Part shown: in pieces, positions 7,582 to 16,400 of the stretch
Layout of the letters: the number at the start of each line of letters is the position of its first letter
How positions within the stretch are numbered: position 1 is the stretch's first letter
Source: VXYL01 sp965243175
GTDB lineage: Bacteria > Pseudomonadota > Gammaproteobacteria > Pseudomonadales > Azotimanducaceae
Direction: 5' to 3'
DNA: 64,000 nucleotides
Assembly (NCBI GenBank): GCA_965243175.1
Contig: OZ251532.1
Location: forward strand, 2,480,001 to 2,544,000
Notes under the pieces: model-generated
What the model was told of the DNA's origin: nothing
The model's database searches: none
What the model saw: only the letters and a program-made list of their open reading frames with translations
Program-made: the position numbers and the translations under genes

Positions 7582-7983
7582 CGAACTCGCGCAGCGTCCG
7601 CCCCTCGGCCAGCGCCCGGACGTCCCGCCAGTCGAAGCTCCACGCCCAGTCCTGCCGATCCCGCTTGCCGCGGAAGTGCGCGACCGCCTCCTCGTCGGGA
7701 AGATCGACGACGTCGGGCGACGCCATCCCCTACCGCCCGTCCCCCGGTTCCGCATCCGCCCGCCCGCCGATCCGGGCGGAGAACGCGAGACGTTCGAGAA
7801 CCCCGGCCAGCGCCGAATCGTCCATCTCCGCCAGCGGCCCCCGCCGCAGCGACCCGACGTCGCCGCGTTCGAGTTCCGCAGCCGCCGCGCCGGCCGGCCC
7901 GTCCCCGCCGCCAACGGCGACTGGACCGCCACCCGCGCAACCCATCCCCTGACCGCCTCCGGCCACGCCACCACCGCGCCGTA
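7582..7983. repeat. Right direct-repeat copy of the head segment fused to a D gene 3' end
   Basis: Positions 7582-7619 match 137-174, and from 7620 onward the sequence matches 259-540 with small deletions. At about 7893 it switches to a copy of 7384-7490, the end of D. The losses relative to the left copy (84 nt in gpF, smaller ones in the portal end) are multiples of three, so the truncated reading frames stay open on the minus strand. Confidence 0.75.
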
Positions 7984-8012
7984 GGGGCGGATGCCGGCGA
8001 CGTCTTGCAGCA

Positions 8013-8044
8013 GCGCTTTCGCGCGACCCGGGCGCGGTCTTTTT
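8013..8044 (+). terminator. Possible rho-independent terminator at the end of the phage remnant
   Basis: GCGC-TTTC-GCGC is followed by an overlapping GC-rich hairpin (GCGCGACCCGGGCGCG) and then TCTTTTTC. The stem followed by a T-run on the plus strand fits termination of tail-cassette transcription before the convergent mutM gene. Confidence 0.4.
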
Positions 8045-8152
8045 CGCACGCCTCTAGTCTAGGGGATCCAACCCCAGCAGCGGGGTGTGGCGCTTGGTGG
8101 ACCGGCTGCGATGATCTCCTACGAGGCGTCGGTAGGCGCGTGCCGTACACGT

Positions 8153-8962
8153 TCAGCGTTGGCAGTGGCGGCAGTAGACCGTAGAGCGGCCGGCGAGGCG
8201 AACTTCCTTGAGCGTTTCGCCGCAGTGGTGGCAGGGTTGGCCGCCGCGGCCATAGACGGCGAGTTGCTGGGCGAAGTAGCCAGGGCGGCCGTCGCTGCCG
8301 ACGAAGTCCCGCAGCGTGGTGCCGCCTTGTTCGATGGCGTTGGCCAAGGTGGTCTTGATCGCTGCGGCCAAGGCGTCGAGGTGCCCTCTTGGGACGCGCC
8401 GGGCGGCGACCCTTGGGCGGACGCCGGCTAGGAACAGCGCCTCGTTCGCGTAGATGTTGCCGACGCCGACCACCACCTTGGCGTCCATCAGCAGCAACTT
8501 GATGGCGACTCGGCGGTTGCGGGATTGGGCGGCCAGGTAGCTGCCGTCGAAGTCCGTGGAGAGCGGCTCGGGGCCTAGGTGGCGCAGCAGGGGGTGGGCG
8601 TTCAGCGGATGGGGGTGCCAGTGGATGCTGCCGAAGCGGCGCGGGTCGGTGAAGCGCACGGCGTGGCCGTCGTCGAGCTGGACGTCCACATGGTCGTGCT
8701 TGGCAGCGGGCGTGTTCGCGGACACCAGGGCCAAGTGGCCGGCCATGCCGAGGTGGACGATGAGGCCGCCGGTTTCGAGAGGGAGCAGGAGGTACTTGGC
8801 GCGGCGTTGGAGCGGGCTTAGGCGCTGGCCTTCGAGGCCGGGCGGGAGACGCACGGGCCAGCGCAGGTTCGGGTTGCGGACGACGATGCGGCGCAGGCGG
8901 CGGCCGCGCAATGCCTGGGCCAGACCGCGGCGGGTGGTTTCTACTTCCGGGAGTTCGGGCAG
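8153..8962 (-). CDS. mutM: Formamidopyrimidine-DNA glycosylase (Fpg/MutM)
   Basis: The enzyme removes 8-oxoguanine and other oxidised purines and cleaves the abasic site. The N-terminal signature PELPEVETTRRGLAQALRG is present, as are KYLLLPL with the conserved lysine, GVGNIYANEALF, GTTLRDFVGSDGRPGYF and the C-terminal zinc finger CHHC ... CRHC. The catalytic residue is the proline that follows the initiator Met. The codon before that proline is CTG (8962-8960) and no ATG, GTG or TTG is available there, so translation most likely starts at CTG, giving 269 residues. Starting at the downstream ATG (8911) would remove the catalytic proline. GAGG lies 10 nt upstream. Confidence 0.93.
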   Translation of the reverse strand: MPELPEVETTRRGLAQALRGRRLRRIVVRNPNLRWPVRLPPGLEGQRLSPLQRRAKYLLLPLETGGLIVHLGMAGHLALVSANTPAAKHDHVDVQLDDGHAVRFTDPRRFGSIHWHPHPLNAHPLLRHLGPEPLSTDFDGSYLAAQSRNRRVAIKLLLMDAKVVVGVGNIYANEALFLAGVRPRVAARRVPRGHLDALAAAIKTTLANAIEQGGTTLRDFVGSDGRPGYFAQQLAVYGRGGQPCHHCGETLKEVRLAGRSTVYCRHCQR

Positions 8963-8995
8963 GTTGCCGAGCCTCGTTCGGCCGGTGGGTGCGGG

Positions 8996-9151
8996 CTACT
9001 TGATCTTGTCTTCGCGGTAGAGGACGTGGCGGCGAACCACCGGGTCGTACTTGCGGAGTTCCAGCTTGCCCTCCATGGTGCGCTTGTTCTTGGTGGTGGT
9101 GTAGTAGTGGCCGGTCTCGGCGGTGGACACCAGCTTGATCTTTTCGCGCAT
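8996..9151 (-). CDS. rpmG: 50S ribosomal protein L33
   Basis: The 51-residue protein MREKIKLVSTAETGHYYTTT ... LELRKYDPVVRRHVLYREDK is a typical L33 of the cysteine-free type, which does not need zinc. It is a component of the large ribosomal subunit. It lies 47 nt after rpmB on the same strand, the classic rpmB-rpmG pair of gammaproteobacteria, with mutM following 33 nt later as in Escherichia coli. Confidence 0.95.
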   Translation of the reverse strand: MREKIKLVSTAETGHYYTTTKNKRTMEGKLELRKYDPVVRRHVLYREDKIK

Positions 9152-9198
9152 CGTTTAGGCCTTGGTTCTTGGGTTGCGGTTTGCTTGGCGCTTGGCGC

Positions 9199-9453
9199 TC
9201 AGCCCTGCGCCCGCTTGCGTTCGGCGGCGCGGCGCTTGTCGATGTCCTGCAACACGACCTCGATGCCTTTCTTGTCGATGATCCTCATGCCCGCAGCGGA
9301 CACGCGCAGCTTCACGAAGCGGTTCCGCGACGGCACCCAGAAGCGGTGGTCGTGCAGGTTGGGCGCGAAACGCCGCCGCGTCTTGTTGTGCGCGTGGGAG
9401 ACGTTGTTGCCGCTCATCGGGCGCTTGCCCGTGACTTCGCAGACCTTGGACAT
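9199..9453 (-). CDS. rpmB: 50S ribosomal protein L28
   Basis: The 84-residue protein starts MSKVCEVTGKRPMSGNNVSH, the diagnostic L28 N-terminus, and continues RRRFAPNLHDHRFWVPSRNRFVKLRVSA. An upstream GTG would add 19 residues, but the conserved start is the ATG at 9453. It heads the rpmB-rpmG pair. Confidence 0.95.
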   Translation of the reverse strand: MSKVCEVTGKRPMSGNNVSHAHNKTRRRFAPNLHDHRFWVPSRNRFVKLRVSAAGMRIIDKKGIEVVLQDIDKRRAAERKRAQG

Positions 9454-9543
9454 GGTGAAACGCTTGGCTCGAACGCCGCGCTTTATACCAGAGACGGGGG
9501 CGAGAACCAAGAACGCCGGCGGGTTCGATGTCTCGCCACCTGC

Positions 9544-11208
9544 TCATTCGGCGGGCTCCTGCGCTTGTTCGGGGGCTCCTTCGTTCCGCTTGAGGACCAC
9601 CGTTTTGCCGGCGTCGAAGCTGCCGAACGTCTCCACTTCGCCATCGGGCCAGCGCACGGCGACATCCGTCACGCCGTCGGCTTCGCCCAGGCCGAAATGG
9701 ACGCGCGGGGCGTTGGACGAGAGGTAGCTCGCAGCGGGTTGCACGTCTCGATGCATCCGGCGGCCGTTGGCGGTCGCCGAGACGGTCGCGGCATGGGCGT
9801 CTCTGCCGTGCCGGTCAAGCACGCGGAACCGGATCCAGCTGCCGCGGCGGGCTACGCGGTTCATCAGCAGATAAGGCACGGCGTCTCGGTTGACCACTAG
9901 GAGGTCGATGCCGCCGTCGTCGTCCACATCGCCGGCGGCCAAGCCGCGGCTGGTGTGGACAAGGGGAGGCGAGACGCCACCAGGGGGATCGACTAGCTCG
10001 AAGCGGCCTGCGGGAATGCCGCGGTGGAGCATGTTCGGTTCGGCGAACAGGTCGCCGACGCCGGATTCCGCGTGGGCGACGCGACCGTTCGCCTCGAAGA
10101 GGTCCAGCCGGCCGTCGTTGTCGAAGTCGGCGAGGGCGACGCCGAAGCGGGTGTGCTTGCGGCTCGTGAGGCCCAGGCCGGAGGCTGCGGTGGCGTCCTC
10201 GAACCATCCGCCTTGGTTGAGGAAGAGCGAGTCCGTCTGGCCTTCGAGGTTCACCACCAGCACGTCCGGGTCGGCATCGTCGTCGATGTCCGCCGCGGCG
10301 ACGCCCATGCCGGCCTTCGCCTGGCCGTATTCGTCCACGCCGCAGCCCCACTCCAGCGCCGATTCGACGAAGCGCAGGCCGCCCTGGTTCAGCCACAGCT
10401 GGTTCACCGTCATGTCGTTGGCGACGAAGACGTCGGTCAAGCCGTTGCCGTCGAAGTCGGCGCCGACGACGCCGAAGCCGTTGCCGAACTTCAGCTTCAA
10501 GCCAGCTTCGCCGCTCACGTCCGTGAACGTGCCGTCGCTGTTGTTGCGGAACAGGACGTCCGGCGCCGGGGCCTTGTAGTTCTGCGGCGGGCAGTAGGTG
10601 CGCACGCCAGCCATGAAGCAGTCGAGCTCGGCGGCCTCGCTCCACTTGATGTAGTTGGCGACGTAGAGGTCTAGGTCACCATCGACGTCCAAATCCAGGA
10701 AGGCCGCGGAAGCGCCCCAGCCCGGGTGATCCACACCAGCGGCAGCGGCCACGTTCTCGAAGGCACCGCGCCCGTCGTTGCGCAGCAGCACGTTGGCGCC
10801 GATGTTGGTGACGTAGAGGTCCACGTCGCCGTCGTTGTCGTAGTCGCCGGCAGCCACTCCCATGCCGTAGCCGTCCGCGTCCGGCACTTCGGGACCTGGC
10901 TCGAAATGGCCGTCGCCGACATTGAAGTAGAGACGGTCGGTGTGTGGCGAAGCGTTGCCGCCCAGCGGGCCGCTCTGCACGAGGTAGGCGTCGAGGTCGC
11001 CGTCGCCGTCGAAGTCGGCGAGCGCCGCGCCGCTGCCGGTGATTTCCGGGATTCGATAGCGCCCGTCGGCGCCGGAGACGTGGCGGAAGTCGAGGCCGCG
11101 CTTGGCGGCTTCGTCCGTGAACCACGCCGGGTTGGCCGATTCGGGAGGCGAGCAGGCGCAGAGCCCGCCAGCGACGAACGCCGCTGCTGTTCGACGCCAA
11201 GCGTTCAT
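9544..11208 (-). CDS. CRTAC1-family protein: FG-GAP/VCBS repeats plus ASPIC/UnbV domain, probable lipoprotein
   Basis: This is a 554-residue exported protein. The N-terminus MNAWRRTAAAFVAGGLCACS looks like a lipoprotein signal. Residues about 50-400 hold FG-GAP/VCBS repeats with DxDxDGDxD calcium-binding loops (ADFDGDGDLDAYL, GDYDNDGDVDLYV, LDVDGDLDLYVANY, ADFDNDGRLDLFEANG), which should form a beta-propeller. The last 90 residues match ASPIC/UnbV (GSWIRFRVLDRHGRDAHAAT, VHFGLGEADGVTDVAVRWP). It overlaps the preceding TPR gene by 4 nt. Such proteins often sit with TPR lipoproteins and TonB receptors, as here; the substrate is unknown. Confidence 0.82.
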   Translation of the reverse strand: MNAWRRTAAAFVAGGLCACSPPESANPAWFTDEAAKRGLDFRHVSGADGRYRIPEITGSGAALADFDGDGDLDAYLVQSGPLGGNASPHTDRLYFNVGDGHFEPGPEVPDADGYGMGVAAGDYDNDGDVDLYVTNIGANVLLRNDGRGAFENVAAAAGVDHPGWGASAAFLDLDVDGDLDLYVANYIKWSEAAELDCFMAGVRTYCPPQNYKAPAPDVLFRNNSDGTFTDVSGEAGLKLKFGNGFGVVGADFDGNGLTDVFVANDMTVNQLWLNQGGLRFVESALEWGCGVDEYGQAKAGMGVAAADIDDDADPDVLVVNLEGQTDSLFLNQGGWFEDATAASGLGLTSRKHTRFGVALADFDNDGRLDLFEANGRVAHAESGVGDLFAEPNMLHRGIPAGRFELVDPPGGVSPPLVHTSRGLAAGDVDDDGGIDLLVVNRDAVPYLLMNRVARRGSWIRFRVLDRHGRDAHAATVSATANGRRMHRDVQPAASYLSSNAPRVHFGLGEADGVTDVAVRWPDGEVETFGSFDAGKTVVLKRNEGAPEQAQEPAE

Positions 11209-12620
11209 CCCGTCGCTTCCGACTCTTGCGCCAACTCTTGCAGACGGCGCCAGGCCGACGCCCGCTGCTCGGCATCGGTGCCGATGCGGTCGGCCCAGTC
11301 GAGAGCCGCGTGCGCTTCGTCGATGCGTCCGGCCTCGGCGAGACATCGACCCAAGTGGATGTGCGCCATGGTGAAGGAAGCGTCGAGCTGCGCGGCTTGT
11401 TGGAAGTGGGAAATCGCCTGCGGCCAGCGCTTCGCCGCGCCTTCGAGCAGGCCGAGACGATAGAGCACCTCCTTGGGTTCGCGGGCGCCGTTTTGCAGCG
11501 CCTGTTCGAGCAGGGCGATGCCGCGCTCGGCGTCGCCTTGTTGGGCGAGCAGCCAGCCGAGCTGCTCCAAAGCCCTCGCGTGGTCCGGCGCCAGCGCCAG
11601 CACCCGTTCGAGTTGGCGACGGGCGCCGTTGCTGTCGCCTTGCTGCCGATAGGCGTTGGCGAGCATCAGGTGCAGGCGGGTCTCGTTCGGAAACTGTTCG
11701 AGGCCCTTGCGCAATGCTACGCGGGCTTGCGCGAAACGTCCGATTGCGGCGTAGGCCCAGACCAGGGTGTTGATGGCCGTCACGTCGTCCGGGCGCTCAT
11801 CAGTCAACGCCTTGGCGATCGTCAGAGCATCGGCGGGGCGGCCGGCTTGGATGAGGTTCTGCGCGTGCCGCAAACGGTTGCTGAACCCGGCGATGAGCGG
11901 CACGCGGAGCGACAACCTGGGGTCCATCCACTGCATGGTGGGCGCGGACTGTCCTCTGGCCAAGGCGATGCGGGCGTCCTCGTTCCGGCCCAAGGCTTGA
12001 TAGGCGCGACCGAGCAGGCGATCGACGCGGGGGTCGGGCTGCTCGGCGTTGAGAGGTTCGAGCAGCGCCACCGCTTCGTCGAAGCGATCGGCGGCGAACA
12101 GCAGGTGCGCGAGGCCGACCAGCGCCGGTGCGCCGGCACCTAGTTCCGCGGCGCGTTCGTAGGCCGCGCGGGCGTCCTGTGGGCGCTTGAGTTCGCGCAG
12201 CCAGGCACCGCGCCACAGCCACGCCGCGACGTAGCCGTCGTCCAGCGCGATTGCGGCGTCCAGGGAGCGCAGCGCGGCTTCGTAGTCGGTGTCCGCGCTC
12301 GCCAGCAGCAGGGCGCGGAAGTAGGGCCAGTGGAACTCGTCCGGGGCCAGCTTGGCCGCCTGGCCGTAGACGGCGATGGCGCGTTGATGGAAGTCGTTGA
12401 CGTCGTAGGCCATCGCCAGCCGGCCGCGCGCTTCGCCCGAGTCGGGACGCTGCGACGCGGCATCGTGGAGCGCGCGCAGGGATTCCAGAAGCTCGGCGTC
12501 GATGGCGCTGTCGGGAAGCGGCGGCAGCTGCATGGACGAGTCGCCGGAGCAGGCGCCGAGCACTAGCGCTCCGGCCAGAGCCAGTGCGGAAAGGGACGCG
12601 GATGGGGGTGCCTTTCGCAT
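11205..12620 (-). CDS. TPR-repeat lipoprotein
   Basis: The 471-residue product starts MRKAPPSASLSALALAGALVLGACSG, a clear lipoprotein signal with lipobox LGAC. Tandem TPR units fill the rest (SGEARGRLAMAYDVNDFHQRA, PALVGLAHLLFAADRFDEAV, TRLHLMLANAYRQQGDSNGA, HARALEQLGWLLAQQGDAER). TPRs scaffold protein complexes. The stop overlaps the CRTAC1-like gene start by 4 nt, so the two are translationally coupled. Together with the TonB receptor upstream this suggests an outer-membrane import or processing complex; that is inferred from context. Confidence 0.82.
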   Translation of the reverse strand: MRKAPPSASLSALALAGALVLGACSGDSSMQLPPLPDSAIDAELLESLRALHDAASQRPDSGEARGRLAMAYDVNDFHQRAIAVYGQAAKLAPDEFHWPYFRALLLASADTDYEAALRSLDAAIALDDGYVAAWLWRGAWLRELKRPQDARAAYERAAELGAGAPALVGLAHLLFAADRFDEAVALLEPLNAEQPDPRVDRLLGRAYQALGRNEDARIALARGQSAPTMQWMDPRLSLRVPLIAGFSNRLRHAQNLIQAGRPADALTIAKALTDERPDDVTAINTLVWAYAAIGRFAQARVALRKGLEQFPNETRLHLMLANAYRQQGDSNGARRQLERVLALAPDHARALEQLGWLLAQQGDAERGIALLEQALQNGAREPKEVLYRLGLLEGAAKRWPQAISHFQQAAQLDASFTMAHIHLGRCLAEAGRIDEAHAALDWADRIGTDAEQRASAWRRLQELAQESEATG

Positions 12621-12643
12621 GGGGCCGTGGGCCCCGCGTCGCG

Positions 12644-13390
12644 TCAAGGTCGGCGATCCAGCATGCGTACACACTTGCGGCGGTCGTCGGCGCGGATGTC
12701 CTCGCTCTCGCAGCGAACGCGGAACGCGACAATCGGCGTTCGCGACGGCCCGGTGATGCGCCATTTGCGACCGGTCCAGAAACGCGACGATGCCTTTTCG
12801 ACTTCGACGCGCTCGCCGACTTCAAGGCGGGCGTGGGCGGCGCGGTCGCTCTCGAAGAGGTAGGCGCCGTCGATGGCGATCAGCTGGCGATCCAGAATGG
12901 ACTGGTAGATGCGGCTCACCGTGCCGCTGAACTCGCTGGCGGGTTCGCGTGGTGGTGGCGTTGCTTCGGCGCGGGGCCGCCGGTCTTCCTCCCAGATGAC
13001 GGGCTCGACCTGCTGCTCCTGGAGGACGGGCTCTTTCGGCTTCTGGACAGTTGCCGTTTCTTCGCGGGCCGGCTGTTCTTGCGGCGCTTGACGCGACCGT
13101 TCGAGCGTCGTCGCCTCCTGCACCGCTTGTTCGCGTGTCGTCTGTTCCGGCTGCTGCTGCGCGGGTGGCCGCTGTGCCGCGTCAATGCAGGCGCGGCGGA
13201 TCTCGTCGTCGTCCACCATCATGCAGGCCATCACCTTCAGGCACTGCGCTCGGCGCGATTCTTGGACTTGATCGCACGCGGTCTCCTCGCCGTGGGCTGC
13301 CCAACACGCGAAGGACAGGCCGGCAAGAAAGAGAACCGCCCGGCACCTGCGTCGCGGGTGCCGGGCGTTGGCGAGCGCCCGCTCCATCAT
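12644..13390 (-). CDS. Secreted protein of unknown function, Pro/Gln/Glu-rich middle
   Basis: The 248-residue protein has a signal peptide (basic stretch RHPRRRC, hydrophobic AVLFLAGLSFACWAAHG). A cysteine-containing region follows (ETACDQVQESRRAQCLKVMACM), then a Gln/Pro/Glu-rich linker at about 75-150. The C-terminal 95 residues look like a small beta domain (LIAIDGAYLFESDRAAHARLEVGERVEVEK, KWRITGPSRTPIVAFRVRCESEDI). I recognise no family. It lies between the TonB receptor and the TPR lipoprotein on the same strand (39 and 23 nt gaps), so it is probably part of that operon. The start could be either of two adjacent ATGs. Confidence 0.7.
   Translation of the reverse strand: MMERALANARHPRRRCRAVLFLAGLSFACWAAHGEETACDQVQESRRAQCLKVMACMMVDDDEIRRACIDAAQRPPAQQQPEQTTREQAVQEATTLERSRQAPQEQPAREETATVQKPKEPVLQEQQVEPVIWEEDRRPRAEATPPPREPASEFSGTVSRIYQSILDRQLIAIDGAYLFESDRAAHARLEVGERVEVEKASSRFWTGRKWRITGPSRTPIVAFRVRCESEDIRADDRRKCVRMLDRRP
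13337..13367 (-). terminator. Strong hairpin, possible attenuating terminator after the TonB receptor gene
   Basis: An 11-bp perfect stem (CGCCCGGCACC / GGTGCCGGGCG) with a 9-nt loop is followed on the minus strand by GTTCTCTTTCTTG. It lies 63 nt after the receptor stop but inside the first codons of the next gene, so it may reduce read-through or limit translation initiation. The T-run is interrupted, so the call is tentative. Confidence 0.35.
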
Positions 13391-13429
13391 CGGACAAGCC
13401 GCGCCGATATGGAGATAGGCCGGTGAGCC

Positions 13430-16400
13430 CTAGAAGCCCACCGTCATGCGCACGAACAGCTGGCGGCCCATGATGCTGTCCAGATAGCTCTCGTAGCCGA
13501 CGCCGGAGGGGAACGCCTGCGGCTTGGCGTTGAAGACGTTGCGCATGGCGACGTTGCCGGCGACGTAGCCGAAGCCCATGAAGTCGGGACGGCGGTAGGT
13601 GTAGCTCAGATCCCAGTACGCCTTCGCCGGAATCTTGCAGTAGGGATTGCGGTCCTGGTCGGTGCAGGCGTCCGCTTCCGTCCACGTCGTCGTGTCCATG
13701 CCGTGGTCGTTCACCAGCGGCGTGCCGGGCGTTCCCGGCGGGCCGAACTCGGCGACGAGCTCGTCCCAGGACGCGATGAGGTCGGTGATGCCCTGATGCC
13801 AGCGGACGCCGAAATGCACCGTGTGCTCGTCGCGGAACCAACGCAGCGACGCATTGACGCGCCACTCGGGCGTGGGCGGCAGCGGCGAGAACAGCGCGTT
13901 GTAGGACCTCCAGAACGCGGCGCTGTTGCGGTTGCCCAAGCCATCGACGCGGATGCCGGCGAACTGATGGCCGCTGTTCGGGGCGTAGCGCTGCAGGCTC
14001 ATTTCGAGGATCTGCGTCGCCGAGACGCGGAACTCGAAGTTGCCGGAGCCGTCGAGGTCGATCAGCGGCAGGTCCGAGGCGTCGAAGCGGTAGCGCAGGT
14101 TGTACACGATCGAGCGGACGCGGCTCTCGCCTTGGTTCAGCCAGCCTTCGTCCACGCCGATCAGGCGACCGTTGGCGTCGCGGATGATGTTGGCGCCGCC
14201 GAGCCCTTGCTCCTGTCCCGCGATGTAGGACGCCGCGGCCGACGCCCGACACTGCAACTCGCTGGCCGACGTCTGTTCGAGGAACTGCGAGACGCTGATG
14301 TTCGCTTCGTCCTCGTTGTCGTAGTCGAGCAGCGTGCCTGGGCATTGTTCGTCGGCCCAGCGCTCGAACGGCCCGGCGTTCTGGCCCAGGATCACGCCAG
14401 CGCCCATTCGTTCCACGCGGCCGTTGAAGACGACGCTGGTGTAGTCGGCATCGAACACGAAATCGCCGTTCATGAGCTGCAAGGAGAAGCCAGCGTTCCA
14501 CAGGTCGGAAATCTCCGCGTCGAGACCGCGGTTGGACGCGTCTTCCCGAACGGCCACGCCTGGGATGCCGCCGCTTTGGCCGAGGCTTCCCAGACACTGA
14601 GCGAGTTCGGGCATCGCATCGCAGATGTAGTCGGCTTGAACGCCGTAGGTCACGTCGCCCGGAGCGGAAGCGAACAGCTGATAGCTGCCAGGCGGCACGA
14701 AGCCTTCGGTGATGCTGCCGCGCAAAGCGAGCCAGTCGGTGGGGCTGTAGCGAATCGCCAGCTTCGGAATGGTCACGTCGAATCCCGCCGATTGGCCCGC
14801 CGAGGCGAACGAGGCGTTGATGTCGAACTCGGTGTAGCGTATCGCCGCCTGGACCTCCATTTGGCCGAAGCGCTCGCTGGAAATCGGCTCCAAGCGGACT
14901 TCAGCGAAGGCGGCGCGAATTTCTTCGGCGCTGCCTTGGAAGTCGACGCGGTCCGACGAGATTCCCGCGGCGCCCAGCTGGTCCGGACGAAACTCTTCGT
15001 CCTCGGTGCGCAGGTGGATGCCAACCGCCATCCCGATCGGCGTTTCGTTGTACCAGAGGTCGAACAGCTGGCTGTTGGAAACGTTCAAGTCGATGATGGT
15101 CATGCCCACGTCGCGCTGCACGTGTCGCGGACTCAAGCCGGCGTGGCGGGTCTCCGTGGCCGTGTTCCAAGCCGGATCGTCCTTGCTTCGCCAGGACTGA
15201 TGCTCGGCGGGCAGAACCAGCCCGGTGCTCGGATCCTGAGACAGCCAGGCGGTGGCGAACGGATTCCAGCACGACTCGCCGTTCGGTCCGCCTTGGCAGC
15301 GCAAACTGTCCACCGTCAGCGGCCAAGCCGGATCCAGCGACACCCACTCGCGCCGGCTCTTGTTCCAAATCCAGTCCACGTCCACCAGCCACTCGGTGTT
15401 CGGAATGTTCACCGTGGTGCCGAGGCGCAGGCGCAAGTTCTCGGACAGGCGCCGGTCGTCCAAGGACATGTCGGGATTCAGCCACGGATAGGATTCATGG
15501 ACGTAGGGCTGCTTGGGAAAGGCGCCGATGTAGCCGTGGATGCCGACGCCGCTGTCGCCCATCAGCACGTCGTCGAACAGCCGGATGCCGCCGCTGGTGA
15601 AGGTGTCCAGCACCCCGTCGCCATCGCTGTCGATGCCGTCCATGTCGGGATCGAAGCGGTCCGGCACGCCGTCGCCGTCGCGGTCTTCCGTCATCGAGAG
15701 CAGCACCACCCGGTGCAGCGGATTGAGCTGACCGGAGCGGTCGCCCAGTTCGGCGTCGTCGGCGATGCCGTCGCCGTTGAAATCGCGATCCGGCAGGCCG
15801 TCGTTGTTGCGGTCCTGGGCGAAGACCAGCCACTCGCCCGGTTCTTGCAGATAGTCGTAGCGCCCGTCGCCGTCGACGTCCTGCCAGTCCAATGTGCCGT
15901 GCGAGACCAGGATCGGCCCGGTCAAGACGTAGCCGAACTCCTCCGCGGCTGCGGTGTCGCGCTGGTCGCGAATGTGCGCGGGGACGTAATCGGCGCACGC
16001 GGCGATGCCCGCGGCCACCTGCGGCACGTCGCAGACGTTGGAATCGTCGGCATAGGCGCGGTAGGGGTTGCCGGGCAGGCTGCCGATGGCGATGGGCTGC
16101 GTGTGGTCGTAGCGGCGGCCGCTGATCGGCCACTCGTCGATGGACGGCGCGAAGGTGCGGGTGGAGTAGTCGAGCCGCGAGAAGACGGCCTCGCCGCGCA
16201 CGCTCACGTAGTCGTTGAACTCGTGCTCGAAATAGGCCATGCCCTGTTCTTGGTCGCGCTGCTCGCGGATGTCCGTGATGTCCGTGATGGTGTAGCGGCA
16301 GTCGCTGCCGAACGCCTGGTTGGACTCGGTGCCTCTGGAGCGCGTCTCCTGGCCTCGCCACGTGCCGGTGGAGAAGCCGTTGAGGAAGTTGCCGTCGCGC

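Larger units (their letters stand above)
7492..8152. other. Decayed phage mosaic between D and mutM
   Basis: These 661 bases hold no intact gene. About 90 bases after D, a shortened copy of the minus-strand gpF-start/portal-end segment begins (7582-7890). It is joined to a second copy of the D 3' end (7893-7983, ending VPAANGDWTATRATHPLTASG and a stop). A hairpin and T-run follow at 8013-8044. The segment 8045-8152 shows no gene. I read the block as residue of a duplication of the phage module that later decayed. Confidence 0.65.

Noticed and set aside
5845..8049. A 734-codon minus-strand frame through the phage tail genes and the decayed repeat
   Set aside because: It is mostly the complement of U-X and D; only its part around 7582-7890 relates to real (decayed) head genes, and that reads in other phases.
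8050..8152. A phage attachment site or tRNA near the right end of the prophage remnant
   Set aside because: No tRNA-like cloverleaf and no recognisable direct repeat partner could be found within the window.
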